Source: Treponema sp. UBA4232 (GTDB taxonomy: Bacteria; Spirochaetota; Spirochaetia; Treponematales; Treponemataceae). Taken from it: 6,862 nucleotides of DNA. Made by a program: the position numbers and the translations under genes. The first letter of the stretch is position 1; the number at the start of each line of letters is the position of its first letter. The DNA is taken from positions 4,033-10,894 of the forward strand of contig DGXM01000173.1 in NCBI GenBank assembly GCA_002396325.1. The letters run 5' to 3'. The notes under the pieces were generated by a model. That model was given only the letters and a program-made list of their open reading frames with translations. It did not search any database and was not told the DNA's origin. Of the stretch, positions 1 through 5,605 are shown one piece after another.

Positions 1-15
1 ACCCTCCGCACGAAT
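1..15. repeat. Arm of a palindromic repeat, left window edge
   Basis: The first 15 bases, ACCCTCCGCACGAAT, are the exact reverse complement of positions 6839-6853 near the other end of the window. The copy lies just past the 3' end of fabV, beyond that gene's putative terminator. At the right end the matching arm is followed by TCAAT and then ACCC, the first four bases of this arm. That suggests the full element is a long hairpin with a TCAAT loop and that the window begins inside one copy. The match is seen directly; the full palindrome is inferred. Confidence 0.6.
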
Positions 16-44
16 AAAAGCGATGGATTCGACAATAAATCCAT
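16..44 (-). terminator. Possible weak intrinsic terminator of fabV
   Basis: Directly after the fabV stop codon, read on the minus strand, a 7-bp perfect stem (ATGGATT paired with AATCCAT, at 38-44 and 23-29) encloses an 8-base loop. It is followed by CGCTTTTATT. The stem is AT-rich and the T-run is short, so termination may be inefficient. The palindromic repeat at 1-15 follows immediately and could contribute a second, stronger hairpin. Confidence 0.45.
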
Positions 45-1271
45 TCAGTCGATTTTCGTCATGTCGGCAATGTCGGCTTCGTAGTCAACGCCCGGCACGT
101 CAAATCCGTTGATTGCGAGGAAGTCGTGGCGGAGTCCGTCCAAATCTGCGACAGAGGCAATGTTTTCTTCCGTCACAGTCGGCATGATGCTGTCGACTTC
201 GGCCTGAACGGCGGGGTCAAGCTCCCAGTCGTCAATGCGGATTCTTCCTTCTTCGTCAACAGGCACTTTTCCGGCTCCGTTTGAATCTCCTGTGAAAAGA
301 CGCTCTGCAAAAAGGCGCTCCATCTGCTCGATGCATCCTTCGTGGGTGCCCTTTTTCTTCATGACTTTGAAGAGGACTCCGAGGTAAAGGGCGATAATCG
401 GGATTACGGAAGATGAACGGGTCACAAGGCCTTTGTTCACGCTCACATAAGCGGAGCCGCCGATGGATTTGAGGGATGCGTCAATGTCTTTTGCGCGTTT
501 TTCCAAATCCTTCTTTGCCTCTCCGATTGTTCCGTCGCGGTAAATGGGATGGCTCAAAGCGGGGCCGATGTATGAATAGGCAACTGTGCGGCATCCTTCC
601 GCAAGAACTCCTGCTTCGGAAAGCATTTTCATCCATCTTTCCCAGTCTTCTCCACCCATGACCTTCACGGTGTTCGCAACTTCGTCACCTTCTGCCGGGC
701 CTGTGCTTGCCTGAGTGATTTTTCCGGTCATCATATCGAGGGCTGCTCCGCCGTATTCCCTGCCGATCGGCTTGATTACCGATTTGTAAAGGACTTTTGT
801 GTCGGGGTCTGTGCGCACGGGGCTTGCGAGGCTGTAAATCACCAGGTCGAATTTGCGTCCCCACTCCTTCACCTGTGCAATCACTGCCTGGCGTGTCTCA
901 TCGCTGTATGCATCCGCGTTCAAAGTGACGGTCTTCAGTCCCTGTGCGGCGGCCTCTTTGTCGAATTCCTTGTTGTTGTACCATCCGGGAGTGCCGTATT
1001 TGCGTTCGCTGGCCTCTTTTTCGAATGATACACCGATAGTGTCGGCTCCGTATTCAAATGCTGCGCTGATTCTGCTTGCGAGTCCGTATCCTGTGGAGCA
1101 TCCGAGAACGAGAACCGTCTTTGGACCTGCTCCTCCTTCTGCCGCCGTGCGGATTCCGCGCTTTGTCTTCTGCTGCTTCACATATTCAATCTGGCGTGCT
1201 GTCTCTTTTGCGCATCCGATGGGGTGTGCGTTGATGCAGATGTTGCTGCGAATCATTGGCTTAATGACCAT
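45..1271 (-). CDS. fabV: Trans-2-enoyl-CoA/ACP reductase (FabV/TER family)
   Basis: This 408-residue cytosolic enzyme is predicted to reduce the trans-2 double bond of enoyl-CoA or enoyl-ACP with NADH. In Treponema denticola the family member (TER) acts on crotonyl-CoA; other bacteria use FabV as an enoyl-ACP reductase in fatty-acid synthesis. Visible features are a Rossmann dinucleotide loop (VLVLGCSTGYGLASR, residues 53-67), an acidic residue after the second strand (SFEK, Glu84) where NADH-preferring enzymes carry one, the YSLASPVR segment (146-153), and the family's catalytic Y-x8-K pair as Tyr244 and Lys253. The C-terminal RIRIDDWEL and RHDFLAINGFDV blocks are also present. Length is close to the usual 395-400; the excess sits in a Gly/Ala-rich stretch near 38-50 and an insert near 327-335. 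The start follows a strong GGAGGA (1280-1285) by 8 bases. Whether the substrate in vivo is CoA- or ACP-linked cannot be told from sequence. Confidence 0.96.
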   Translation of the reverse strand: MVIKPMIRSNICINAHPIGCAKETARQIEYVKQQKTKRGIRTAAEGGAGPKTVLVLGCSTGYGLASRISAAFEYGADTIGVSFEKEASERKYGTPGWYNNKEFDKEAAAQGLKTVTLNADAYSDETRQAVIAQVKEWGRKFDLVIYSLASPVRTDPDTKVLYKSVIKPIGREYGGAALDMMTGKITQASTGPAEGDEVANTVKVMGGEDWERWMKMLSEAGVLAEGCRTVAYSYIGPALSHPIYRDGTIGEAKKDLEKRAKDIDASLKSIGGSAYVSVNKGLVTRSSSVIPIIALYLGVLFKVMKKKGTHEGCIEQMERLFAERLFTGDSNGAGKVPVDEEGRIRIDDWELDPAVQAEVDSIMPTVTEENIASVADLDGLRHDFLAINGFDVPGVDYEADIADMTKID

Positions 1272-1300
1272 TTTTCAAATCCTCCGTCTGTAATAGCCTA

Positions 1301-1330
1301 AATATTTTGGCATTCTCAAAGTAAACTCAA
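1301..1330 (-). promoter_or_regulatory. Tentative fabV promoter
   Basis: On the minus strand TTGAGT (1325-1330) is separated by 18 bp from AATATT (1301-1306), each matching sigma-70 consensus at four of six positions. It would start transcription near 1294, leaving about 22 bases before the start codon and keeping the Shine-Dalgarno intact. A competing pair, TTGAGA (1314-1319) with TATTAC (1290-1295), would start inside the Shine-Dalgarno and is less attractive. The whole stretch is AT-rich, so this is a weak call. Confidence 0.3.
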
Positions 1331-1359
1331 AAAAAAGCGTTTTAGAGATACCCGTAATG

Positions 1360-1414
1360 CTCCAAATTCTATCAAAAATCTATCAAAAATCAATCCAAAG
1401 TCAATCAAAAATCT
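1360..1414. repeat. 11-bp tandem repeat upstream of fabV
   Basis: Four consecutive 11-bp units begin at 1371, 1382, 1393 and 1404: ATCAAAAATCT, ATCAAAAATCA, ATCCAAAGTCA and ATCAAAAATCT. A fifth, degenerate unit (8 of 11 matches) lies at 1360-1370. On the coding strand of fabV the unit reads WGATTTTTGAT. The period is close to one turn of B-DNA, so the A-tracts fall on one face of the helix. The array sits about 90-145 bp upstream of the fabV start codon and about 70-130 bp past the trhA stop. It could be a protein-binding array, a bent-DNA upstream element, or a slippage product. The repeat is certain; its function is unknown. Confidence 0.75.
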
Positions 1415-1486
1415 TCCGCAATCCTGAAAATCATCCTTCCGATTTCATGCTTCAGGGTGGATTCCAAAAATCAGATGCTCCCGTGG

Positions 1487-2362
1487 CTAATTCAGCCCTA
1501 TGCTGTAATAAACACTGAAAAAGTGAAGGATGCTTCCGAAAAGCGTGAACACGTGACAGATGCTGTGGGTCCACTTGTAATTCCTGATGGCATCGAACAA
1601 GGAGCCCACCGTATACGAAATGGCCCCCGTAATCAAAAACACCTCGCTGATTTTCGGCAGGGAATGACCCATGGGATAAATCGCGAACACAATCACCGTA
1701 AGCCATCCCAGTATCAGATAAGTGAAGGATGCGAAATCCCTCATTCCATCGCCGAAGACCGCGTACAAAGTGGAAAGCACCACAATTAAAGCCCATCCCG
1801 CAATGAAAAGCACAATGCCGGTCGGTCCCGGAATGCACGTAATCACAAACGGCGTGAAGGTTCCTCCAATCAGCAGATACATTCCGATGTGGTCAAGAAT
1901 AGAAAAAACCTTCCGTGCTCCGTAAGGTGTAAGAGAATGGAACAAAGTGGAAACCATGTACATGACGAAGAGGGAGGCTCCGAACAAAGTGAAAGTGAAC
2001 ACATAATTTGCCTGCATTCCGACAGGGGCATACATAACGGCCCTGAGCACAAGCAGAACGATTGCCGCAACACCAAGACCTGCGCCGATACCGTGGCTTA
2101 TCGAATTGAAAAGCTCCTCCCCCGTGCTGTACTGGCGCGGCTGACGGTAATTATATGAAATACGGGCATTCTTTTGCTGGAGTTTAAGAAGACGTGACTG
2201 TTCGCGTGCGGCCTCTTTCGACTGGGAGCGCCGCGGGTTTTCCGCATACTGAATATTGATTTCCCGGATTTTTTCCCTGGCCTGAGCTTTTATTGTCTTG
2301 ATTGCCGATTTCCGTTTCGCAGCCAAAGACTTTTTTGTAATTTTCGCGGAAATATCTGCCAT
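1487..2362 (-). CDS. trhA: Hemolysin III / PAQR family membrane protein TrhA, with basic N-terminal extension
   Basis: This 291-residue protein is predicted to lie in the inner membrane with seven helices, roughly at residues 90-111, 117-137, 154-175, 181-203, 211-230, 238-257 and 267-287. The PAQR metal-site pattern is intact: Ser138 and His142 in STLFHS, Asp157 in LDHIGMYLL, and the His266-x3-His270 pair in THSICH. The family is named for haemolysin III, but recent work on the E. coli member points to membrane-energy and lipid homeostasis, so a toxin role should not be assumed. Typical members have 205-225 residues; here about 80 extra N-terminal residues are strongly basic (21 Lys/Arg against 6 Asp/Glu in residues 1-77) and look helical and cytoplasmic. 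The start is supported by GGGAGGA (2368-2374) five bases upstream and by a good promoter. fabV follows on the same strand after 215 bp; co-transcription is possible but unproven. Confidence 0.92.
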   Translation of the reverse strand: MADISAKITKKSLAAKRKSAIKTIKAQAREKIREINIQYAENPRRSQSKEAAREQSRLLKLQQKNARISYNYRQPRQYSTGEELFNSISHGIGAGLGVAAIVLLVLRAVMYAPVGMQANYVFTFTLFGASLFVMYMVSTLFHSLTPYGARKVFSILDHIGMYLLIGGTFTPFVITCIPGPTGIVLFIAGWALIVVLSTLYAVFGDGMRDFASFTYLILGWLTVIVFAIYPMGHSLPKISEVFLITGAISYTVGSLFDAIRNYKWTHSICHVFTLFGSILHFFSVYYSIGLN

Positions 2363-2400
2363 TCCGGTCCTCCCATCAATTTGAATAAATCGACCCCTCT

Positions 2401-2428
2401 ATTATGACACATTTTTAATTTTTGTAAA
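2401..2428 (-). promoter_or_regulatory. Sigma-70-type promoter of trhA
   Basis: On the minus strand TTTACA (2423-2428) and CATAAT (2401-2406) are separated by 16 bp; each box matches consensus at five of six positions. Transcription would start near 2394, giving a leader of about 32 bases that contains the trhA Shine-Dalgarno. The position relative to the gene and the box quality make this one of the two best promoters in the window. Confidence 0.6.
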
Positions 2429-2475
2429 GGGGGAAGAACTGCCGGGCACGGAAATCACTTGTCATGTCACGGGTC

Positions 2476-2526
2476 GTCATCCCGAACTTGCAACCACTGT
2501 CATCCCGAACTTGATTCGGGACCTCC
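2476..2526. repeat. REP-like repeat: direct 15-mer plus palindrome
   Basis: GTCATCCCGAACTTG occurs at 2476-2490 and again at 2499-2513. The second copy continues into a perfect hairpin, TCCCGAA (2503-2509), loop CTTGA, TTCGGGA (2515-2521), and then CCTCC. The first copy lacks the second arm, so it is a truncated unit. This TCCCGAA-loop-TTCGGGA form, from memory, resembles short palindromes scattered between genes in many bacteria and often mistranslated as small proteins containing RIKFGMT. The repeat structure is seen directly; dispersal in this genome needs a genome search. Confidence 0.75.
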
Positions 2527-2616
2527 CTTGTACGGGCGATGGTGAGGCACTTGACTGGACGGCAGGCATAATCAAGCGGCTTACGCAGTCCCCTGTGTCT
2601 CCCGCTTTCCGCCCTT

Positions 2617-2696
2617 CCGCATACGCTCCATTCCGCCTTGAAGCTAAAGCTTTCAATTCGGAACGCTGACGCGGGGCTCCAATCGGGCGTAGGCGG
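2617..2696. repeat. Nested inverted repeat in the trhA-groL spacer
   Basis: An outer pair, CCGCATACGC (2617-2626) and GCGTAGGCGG (2687-2696), matches at nine of ten positions. Inside it an imperfect hairpin runs from 2631 to 2663: TTCCG pairs with CGGAA and TTGAA with TTCAA, separated by a CC/TT mismatch, and GCT pairs with AGC around an AA loop with one bulged T. The block also contains GCGGGG near 2671 that can pair with CCCGC at 2601-2605. It probably belongs with the REP-like unit upstream as one composite repeat. It codes for nothing recognisable. Confidence 0.6.
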
Positions 2697-2817
2697 TTGG
2701 TTCGTTGTTCGGCATCCATAAGTGATAATTGTCCTGTCTCACAATTCGCAGTCACACACATTCTCTACCATTATATTGCGCATAAAAAACAAATCCTGCT
2801 GAAATTGAAAAAAAAAT

Positions 2818-2846
2818 TTGCCGAAACAGGCTTTTTTTATTATCTT
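2818..2846 (+). promoter_or_regulatory. Probable groL promoter
   Basis: TTGCCG (2818-2823) and TATCTT (2841-2846) are separated by exactly 17 bp and lie in an AT-rich stretch. Transcription would begin near 2853, giving a leader of about 52 bases. I see no heat-shock sigma-32-like box and no CIRCE inverted repeat overlapping it, so any heat control is not explained by the commonest mechanisms. The -35 box is only a moderate match (four of six). Confidence 0.45.
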
Positions 2847-2865
2847 ATTCAATACGAAATAGATG

Positions 2866-2881
2866 ACCGGTGTAGTCCGGT
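2866..2881 (+). promoter_or_regulatory. Small hairpin in the groL leader
   Basis: ACCGG (2866-2870) pairs with CCGGT (2877-2881) around a six-base loop, ending 8 bases before the groL Shine-Dalgarno AGGAG (2890-2894). It sits in the predicted 5' leader. It could stabilise the mRNA or tune ribosome access, but a five-pair stem can also occur by chance. Confidence 0.35.
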
Positions 2882-2904
2882 TTGTGAATAGGAGTAAACG
2901 TAAA

Positions 2905-4533
2905 ATGGCTAAACAGTTGATTTACAATGAAGATGCACGTAAAAAGATGTTGAGCGGTGTGGAGCAGATTGCCCGTGCCGTAAAAGTGACGCTTGGTCCC
3001 TGCGGCCGCCTTGTTATGCTGGACAAGAAGTACGGTGCCCCCACAATCACGAAGGACGGTGTTTCTGTTGCCAAGGAAGTGGAACTCAAGGACCCCTACG
3101 AGAATATGGGTGCCCAGCTTGTAAAGGAAGTTGCCTCAAAGACGAATGATGTTGCCGGAGACGGAACCACGACCGCTACAGTCCTGGCTTATGCAATTGT
3201 CCGTGAAGGACTCAAGGCTGTTTCTGCCGGAATGACACCAATTGAAATCAAGCGCGGAATCGACAAAGCCGTTGCCCTCGCTACTGCTGAAATCAAAAAG
3301 AACTCCCGTGCAGTCAAAGACAATGACGACATCACCCACGTTGCCACAATCTCTGCAAACAACGACCCTGAAATCGGTAAAATCCTTGCGGATGCCATTG
3401 AAAAGGTTGGAAAAGACGGTGTAATCACTGTTGAAGAGTCCAAGAACATGGATACAACCGTTAAGACAGTCGAAGGAATGCAGTTTGACCGCGGTTATAT
3501 CAATGCCTACTTCGTGACGGACCGCGAGCGCATGGAAGTGAACTATTCAGATGCATATGTCCTCATCTACGACAAGAAGATTTCCACAATGAAAGACATC
3601 CTGCCGCTTTTGGAGAAGGTTGCACAGTCTGGACACCCGCTCCTCATCATCTGTGAGGACATGGACGGAGAAGCCCTTGCCACATTGGTGGTCAACTCAA
3701 TCCGCGGAACACTCAAGTGCTGCGCTGTAAAGGCTCCGGGATTCGGCGACAGAAGAAAGGAAATGCTCCAGGACATCGCAATCCTCACCGGTGGAAAAGT
3801 CATCACCGAGGATTTGGGCTTGAAGCTTGAGAATACCGACATTGCAGACCTCGGACAGGCAAAGAGCATCAAGGTAGACAAGGACAACACCACAATCGTT
3901 GACGGTGCCGGAGACAAAAAGGCCATCGCTGACCGTGTTGCCGAAATCAAGGGACAGATTGAAAAATCAACTTCCGACTACGACAAGGAAAAACTCAAGG
4001 AGCGCCTTGCAAAACTCTCCGGTGGAGTTGCCGTAATCAACATCGGTGCAATCACAGAGACCGAGATGAAGGAAAAGAAGTTCCGCGTTGAAGACACTCT
4101 TGCCGCAACCCGCGCTGCTTTGGAGGAAGGAATCGTTTCCGGCGGTGGAATCGCTTTGATTCAGGCTGCAAAAGTCCTCGATGCAGACAAGGCTGATTTG
4201 GTTGGAGACGAAAAAGTGGGCTTCAAGATTGTTAAGCGTGCCCTCGAGGAGCCTATCCGCCAGATTGCAGACAATGCCGGTGTTGACGGTGCCGTTATCG
4301 CAGACCGCGCAAAGAATGAAAAAGCCGGAACAGGATACAATGCCGCAAAGGGTGAGTGGGTGAATATGATGGATGCCGGAATCATCGACCCCGCAAAGGT
4401 GACCCGCTGTGCTCTGCAGAATGCAGCTTCAGTTGCAGGTATGCTTCTTACAACCGAATGTGCAATCACAGACATTCCTGAGCCTCCTGCACCTCCTGCA
4501 GCTCCCTCTCCTGACATGGGCGGAATGTATTGA
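2905..4533 (+). CDS. groL: 60-kDa chaperonin GroEL
   Basis: This 542-residue protein is the ATP-driven folding chaperonin that forms two stacked seven-subunit rings in the cytosol and works with GroES. Family landmarks are all present, numbered one lower than in E. coli: TLGP (29-32), Asp51 in KDGVSV, the ATP loop GDGTTT (85-90), GMQFDRGY (191-198), KAPGFGDRRKEMLQD (276-290), the hydrolysis residue Asp397, and SGGG (412-415). Position 33 is Cys and 35 is Leu where most GroELs read GPKGRNV. The C-terminal tail is rich in Pro and Ala (about 525-537) and ends DMGGMY instead of long GGM repeats. The start at 2905 has AGGAG (2890-2894) 10 bases upstream and gives the usual MAK beginning; an in-frame ATG at 2863 would add 14 residues unlike any GroEL and lacks a good ribosome site. 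The gene stands alone, with no groES in the window. Two in-frame stops (TGA TAA) close it. Confidence 0.98.
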   Translation: MAKQLIYNEDARKKMLSGVEQIARAVKVTLGPCGRLVMLDKKYGAPTITKDGVSVAKEVELKDPYENMGAQLVKEVASKTNDVAGDGTTTATVLAYAIVREGLKAVSAGMTPIEIKRGIDKAVALATAEIKKNSRAVKDNDDITHVATISANNDPEIGKILADAIEKVGKDGVITVEESKNMDTTVKTVEGMQFDRGYINAYFVTDRERMEVNYSDAYVLIYDKKISTMKDILPLLEKVAQSGHPLLIICEDMDGEALATLVVNSIRGTLKCCAVKAPGFGDRRKEMLQDIAILTGGKVITEDLGLKLENTDIADLGQAKSIKVDKDNTTIVDGAGDKKAIADRVAEIKGQIEKSTSDYDKEKLKERLAKLSGGVAVINIGAITETEMKEKKFRVEDTLAATRAALEEGIVSGGGIALIQAAKVLDADKADLVGDEKVGFKIVKRALEEPIRQIADNAGVDGAVIADRAKNEKAGTGYNAAKGEWVNMMDAGIIDPAKVTRCALQNAASVAGMLLTTECAITDIPEPPAPPAAPSPDMGGMY

Positions 4534-4550
4534 TAAATCCTCAGTGCTGA

Positions 4551-4588
4551 AACAGGCGGTCTGAACAGTTTCGGCCGTTTGTTTTGAT
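4551..4588 (+). terminator. First hairpin after groL, possible terminator
   Basis: Starting 17 bases after the groL stop codon, AACAGGCGG (4551-4559) pairs with CCGTTTGTT (4575-4583) using two G-U pairs. An inner stem CTGAA/TTCGG (4561-4565 with 4570-4574, one G-U) closes a CAGT loop. It is followed only by TTGAT, so the U-tract is poor. It may act as an mRNA 3'-end stabiliser or as a weak first terminator ahead of the stronger one at 4609. Confidence 0.45.
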
Positions 4589-4608
4589 ATGCCTGAAACA
4601 CACACGGA

Positions 4609-4656
4609 AAGTCCCCTGGTGTCGAAGTGCCACTCTTCCATCCGGGGGATTTTTTG
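4609..4656 (+). terminator. Intrinsic terminator of groL
   Basis: AAGTCCCCTGG (4609-4619) pairs with CCGGGGGATTT (4642-4652) over 11 pairs including two G-U. An inner GAAG/CTTC stem (4624-4627 with 4634-4637) lies in the loop, and a run of six T (4650-4655) begins within the stem's last bases. This is a standard strong rho-independent terminator. It separates groL from the cheR promoter 43 bp further on, so the chemotaxis genes are a separate transcription unit. Confidence 0.8.
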
Positions 4657-4698
4657 GTTTATGATTTTTCTTTTGCAATCAACCGATGCATTAAAGGG

Positions 4699-4727
4699 TG
4701 GACAATTTTCGCTACTAGTTATATAAT
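4699..4727 (+). promoter_or_regulatory. Strong sigma-70-type promoter of cheR-cheB, nearly on the start codon
   Basis: TGGACA (4699-4704) and a perfect TATAAT (4722-4727) are separated by exactly 17 bp. Standard spacing places the transcription start at about 4733-4736, and the cheR ATG is at 4736. The transcript would therefore begin at, or up to three bases before, the start codon. I see no flagellar sigma-28 type promoter in this region. The boxes are seen directly; the start site is inferred. Confidence 0.7.
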
Positions 4728-4735
4728 GGACATAT

Positions 4736-5551
4736 ATGGCAGATTTGTTGACGGACTCCCAGTTTGAACTGTTTCGCAAATTGATATACGATGCAAGCGG
4801 CATCACTTTCTCAGATAATAACCGCTCAATTCTCGATAGTCGCCTTAAGGAAAGACTTCGTGAAAAGAAATTGACCGATGTAGAGGAGTATTATCGTCTG
4901 GTAAATGCCGATGGAAATGAGTTCAAGGCCTTTCTGGACAGCATAACAACGAATCTGACCCGTTTTTTCAGAAATCAGCCTCATTTTGACGCTCTCATAA
5001 AATATGTCGTTCCTCACGTGATTGAAAACAAAAAGAGGAACGGCGAAACCAAAATCCGCATTTGGAGTGCAGGGTGTTCCACCGGTGAGGAGCCGTACAC
5101 AATCGCAATGCTTTTGAAAGACAAACTTCCGGCTCCATATTCTTTTGACATAATGGCGTCTGATATTTCTCTTAAATCGTTGCTTATAGGTCAGCAGGGG
5201 TTCTATCCCACATCCCGTGTGGCAGGAGTCCCCCGGGAATATCTTGACAGGTTCTTCACCAAAAATGAAAAGGGCTATCAAGTGAAGTCTGACCTTATGA
5301 ATTCTGTTCATTTTGACTATCACAATTTGCGGCATGACAGTGGAGCAAGAAATCTGGACATTGTATTCTGTCGTAACGTTCTGATTTATTTTGACGAACC
5401 GGCGCAGAAAGCCACAATCGACCGCTTCTACAGATCCATGGCGCAGAATTCATATCTGTTCATAGGACATTCGGAAAGTCTGTTTGGTATGGACACAAAA
5501 TTCCAGTTTTTAAAGACAGAGTGGGCTTGTCTTTATCAGAAAAACGAATAG
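4736..5551 (+). CDS. cheR: Chemotaxis protein methyltransferase CheR
   Basis: This 271-residue cytosolic enzyme transfers methyl groups from S-adenosylmethionine to glutamates on chemoreceptors, setting adaptation opposite to CheB. The helical N-terminal CheR domain covers about residues 5-65, followed by the conserved TTNLTRFFR (71-79). The catalytic domain has the SAM loop WSAGCSTGEEPYTIAM (110-125), the acidic strand end ASDIS (Asp143), FCRNVLIYF (211-219) and GHSESL (244-249). Length is normal for the family, and no receptor-tethering or TPR extension is present. The start gives the expected N-terminus for CheR, and no alternative ATG exists before the SAM loop, yet there is no Shine-Dalgarno: the bases just upstream are the promoter -10 box. 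Leaderless translation is the simplest reading. cheB follows after 54 bp. Confidence 0.96.
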   Translation: MADLLTDSQFELFRKLIYDASGITFSDNNRSILDSRLKERLREKKLTDVEEYYRLVNADGNEFKAFLDSITTNLTRFFRNQPHFDALIKYVVPHVIENKKRNGETKIRIWSAGCSTGEEPYTIAMLLKDKLPAPYSFDIMASDISLKSLLIGQQGFYPTSRVAGVPREYLDRFFTKNEKGYQVKSDLMNSVHFDYHNLRHDSGARNLDIVFCRNVLIYFDEPAQKATIDRFYRSMAQNSYLFIGHSESLFGMDTKFQFLKTEWACLYQKNE

Positions 5552-5605
5552 CGGCAGTCTTTTACAGGGGATTGTTGCCGAAATAAAGCGAGGGGATTCT
5601 TTATT

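Larger units (their letters stand above)
2363..2904. other. Divergent intergenic spacer, trhA-groL (542 bp)
   Basis: No convincing gene lies in this spacer. From left to right it contains the trhA Shine-Dalgarno and promoter (to 2428), a short unassigned stretch (2429-2475), REP-like repeats (2476-2526), an unassigned stretch (2527-2616), a nested inverted repeat (2617-2696), a small inverted repeat AATTGT/ACAATT (2727-2732 and 2741-2746), and then the AT-rich groL promoter region and leader. The 2470-2700 portion is visibly richer in G and C than its flanks and looks like an inserted repeat block. No groES and no HrcA-type CIRCE operator could be found. Confidence 0.8.

Noticed and set aside
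853..1293. 146-codon open frame antisense to fabV
   Set aside because: Fully overlaps conserved fabV codons in the opposite strand and shows no family features; a shadow frame.
1371..1414. CRISPR array
   Set aside because: The 11-bp units abut with no spacers and are far too short; no cas genes are present.
2617..2700. Integron attC site
   Set aside because: The nested hairpin is suggestive, but I could not place matching RYYYAAC and GTTRRRY core sites at its ends, and no integrase or cassette array is present.
2477..2761. 94-codon open frame on the minus strand in the trhA-groL spacer
   Set aside because: Its C-terminal part (RIKFGMT) is a translation of the REP-like palindrome, a common source of spurious small proteins; no ribosome site and no recognisable domain.
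2863..2904. Upstream in-frame ATG that would lengthen GroEL by 14 residues
   Set aside because: The added residues do not match any GroEL, the ATG falls within the leader, and AGGAG at 2890-2894 points to the ATG at 2905.
2750..2904. CIRCE operator for groL
   Set aside because: No TTAGCACTC/GAGTGCTAA-like inverted repeat with a 9-base spacer could be found even allowing several mismatches.
4161..4601. 146-codon open frame antisense to the groL 3' end
   Set aside because: Composition follows from the reverse complement of groL codons and runs through the terminator region; no independent support.
5552..5605. Terminator between cheR and cheB
   Set aside because: CGGCA and TGCCG can form a five-pair stem across the gap, but the loop is long and no T-run follows; the gap is more likely internal to one operon.
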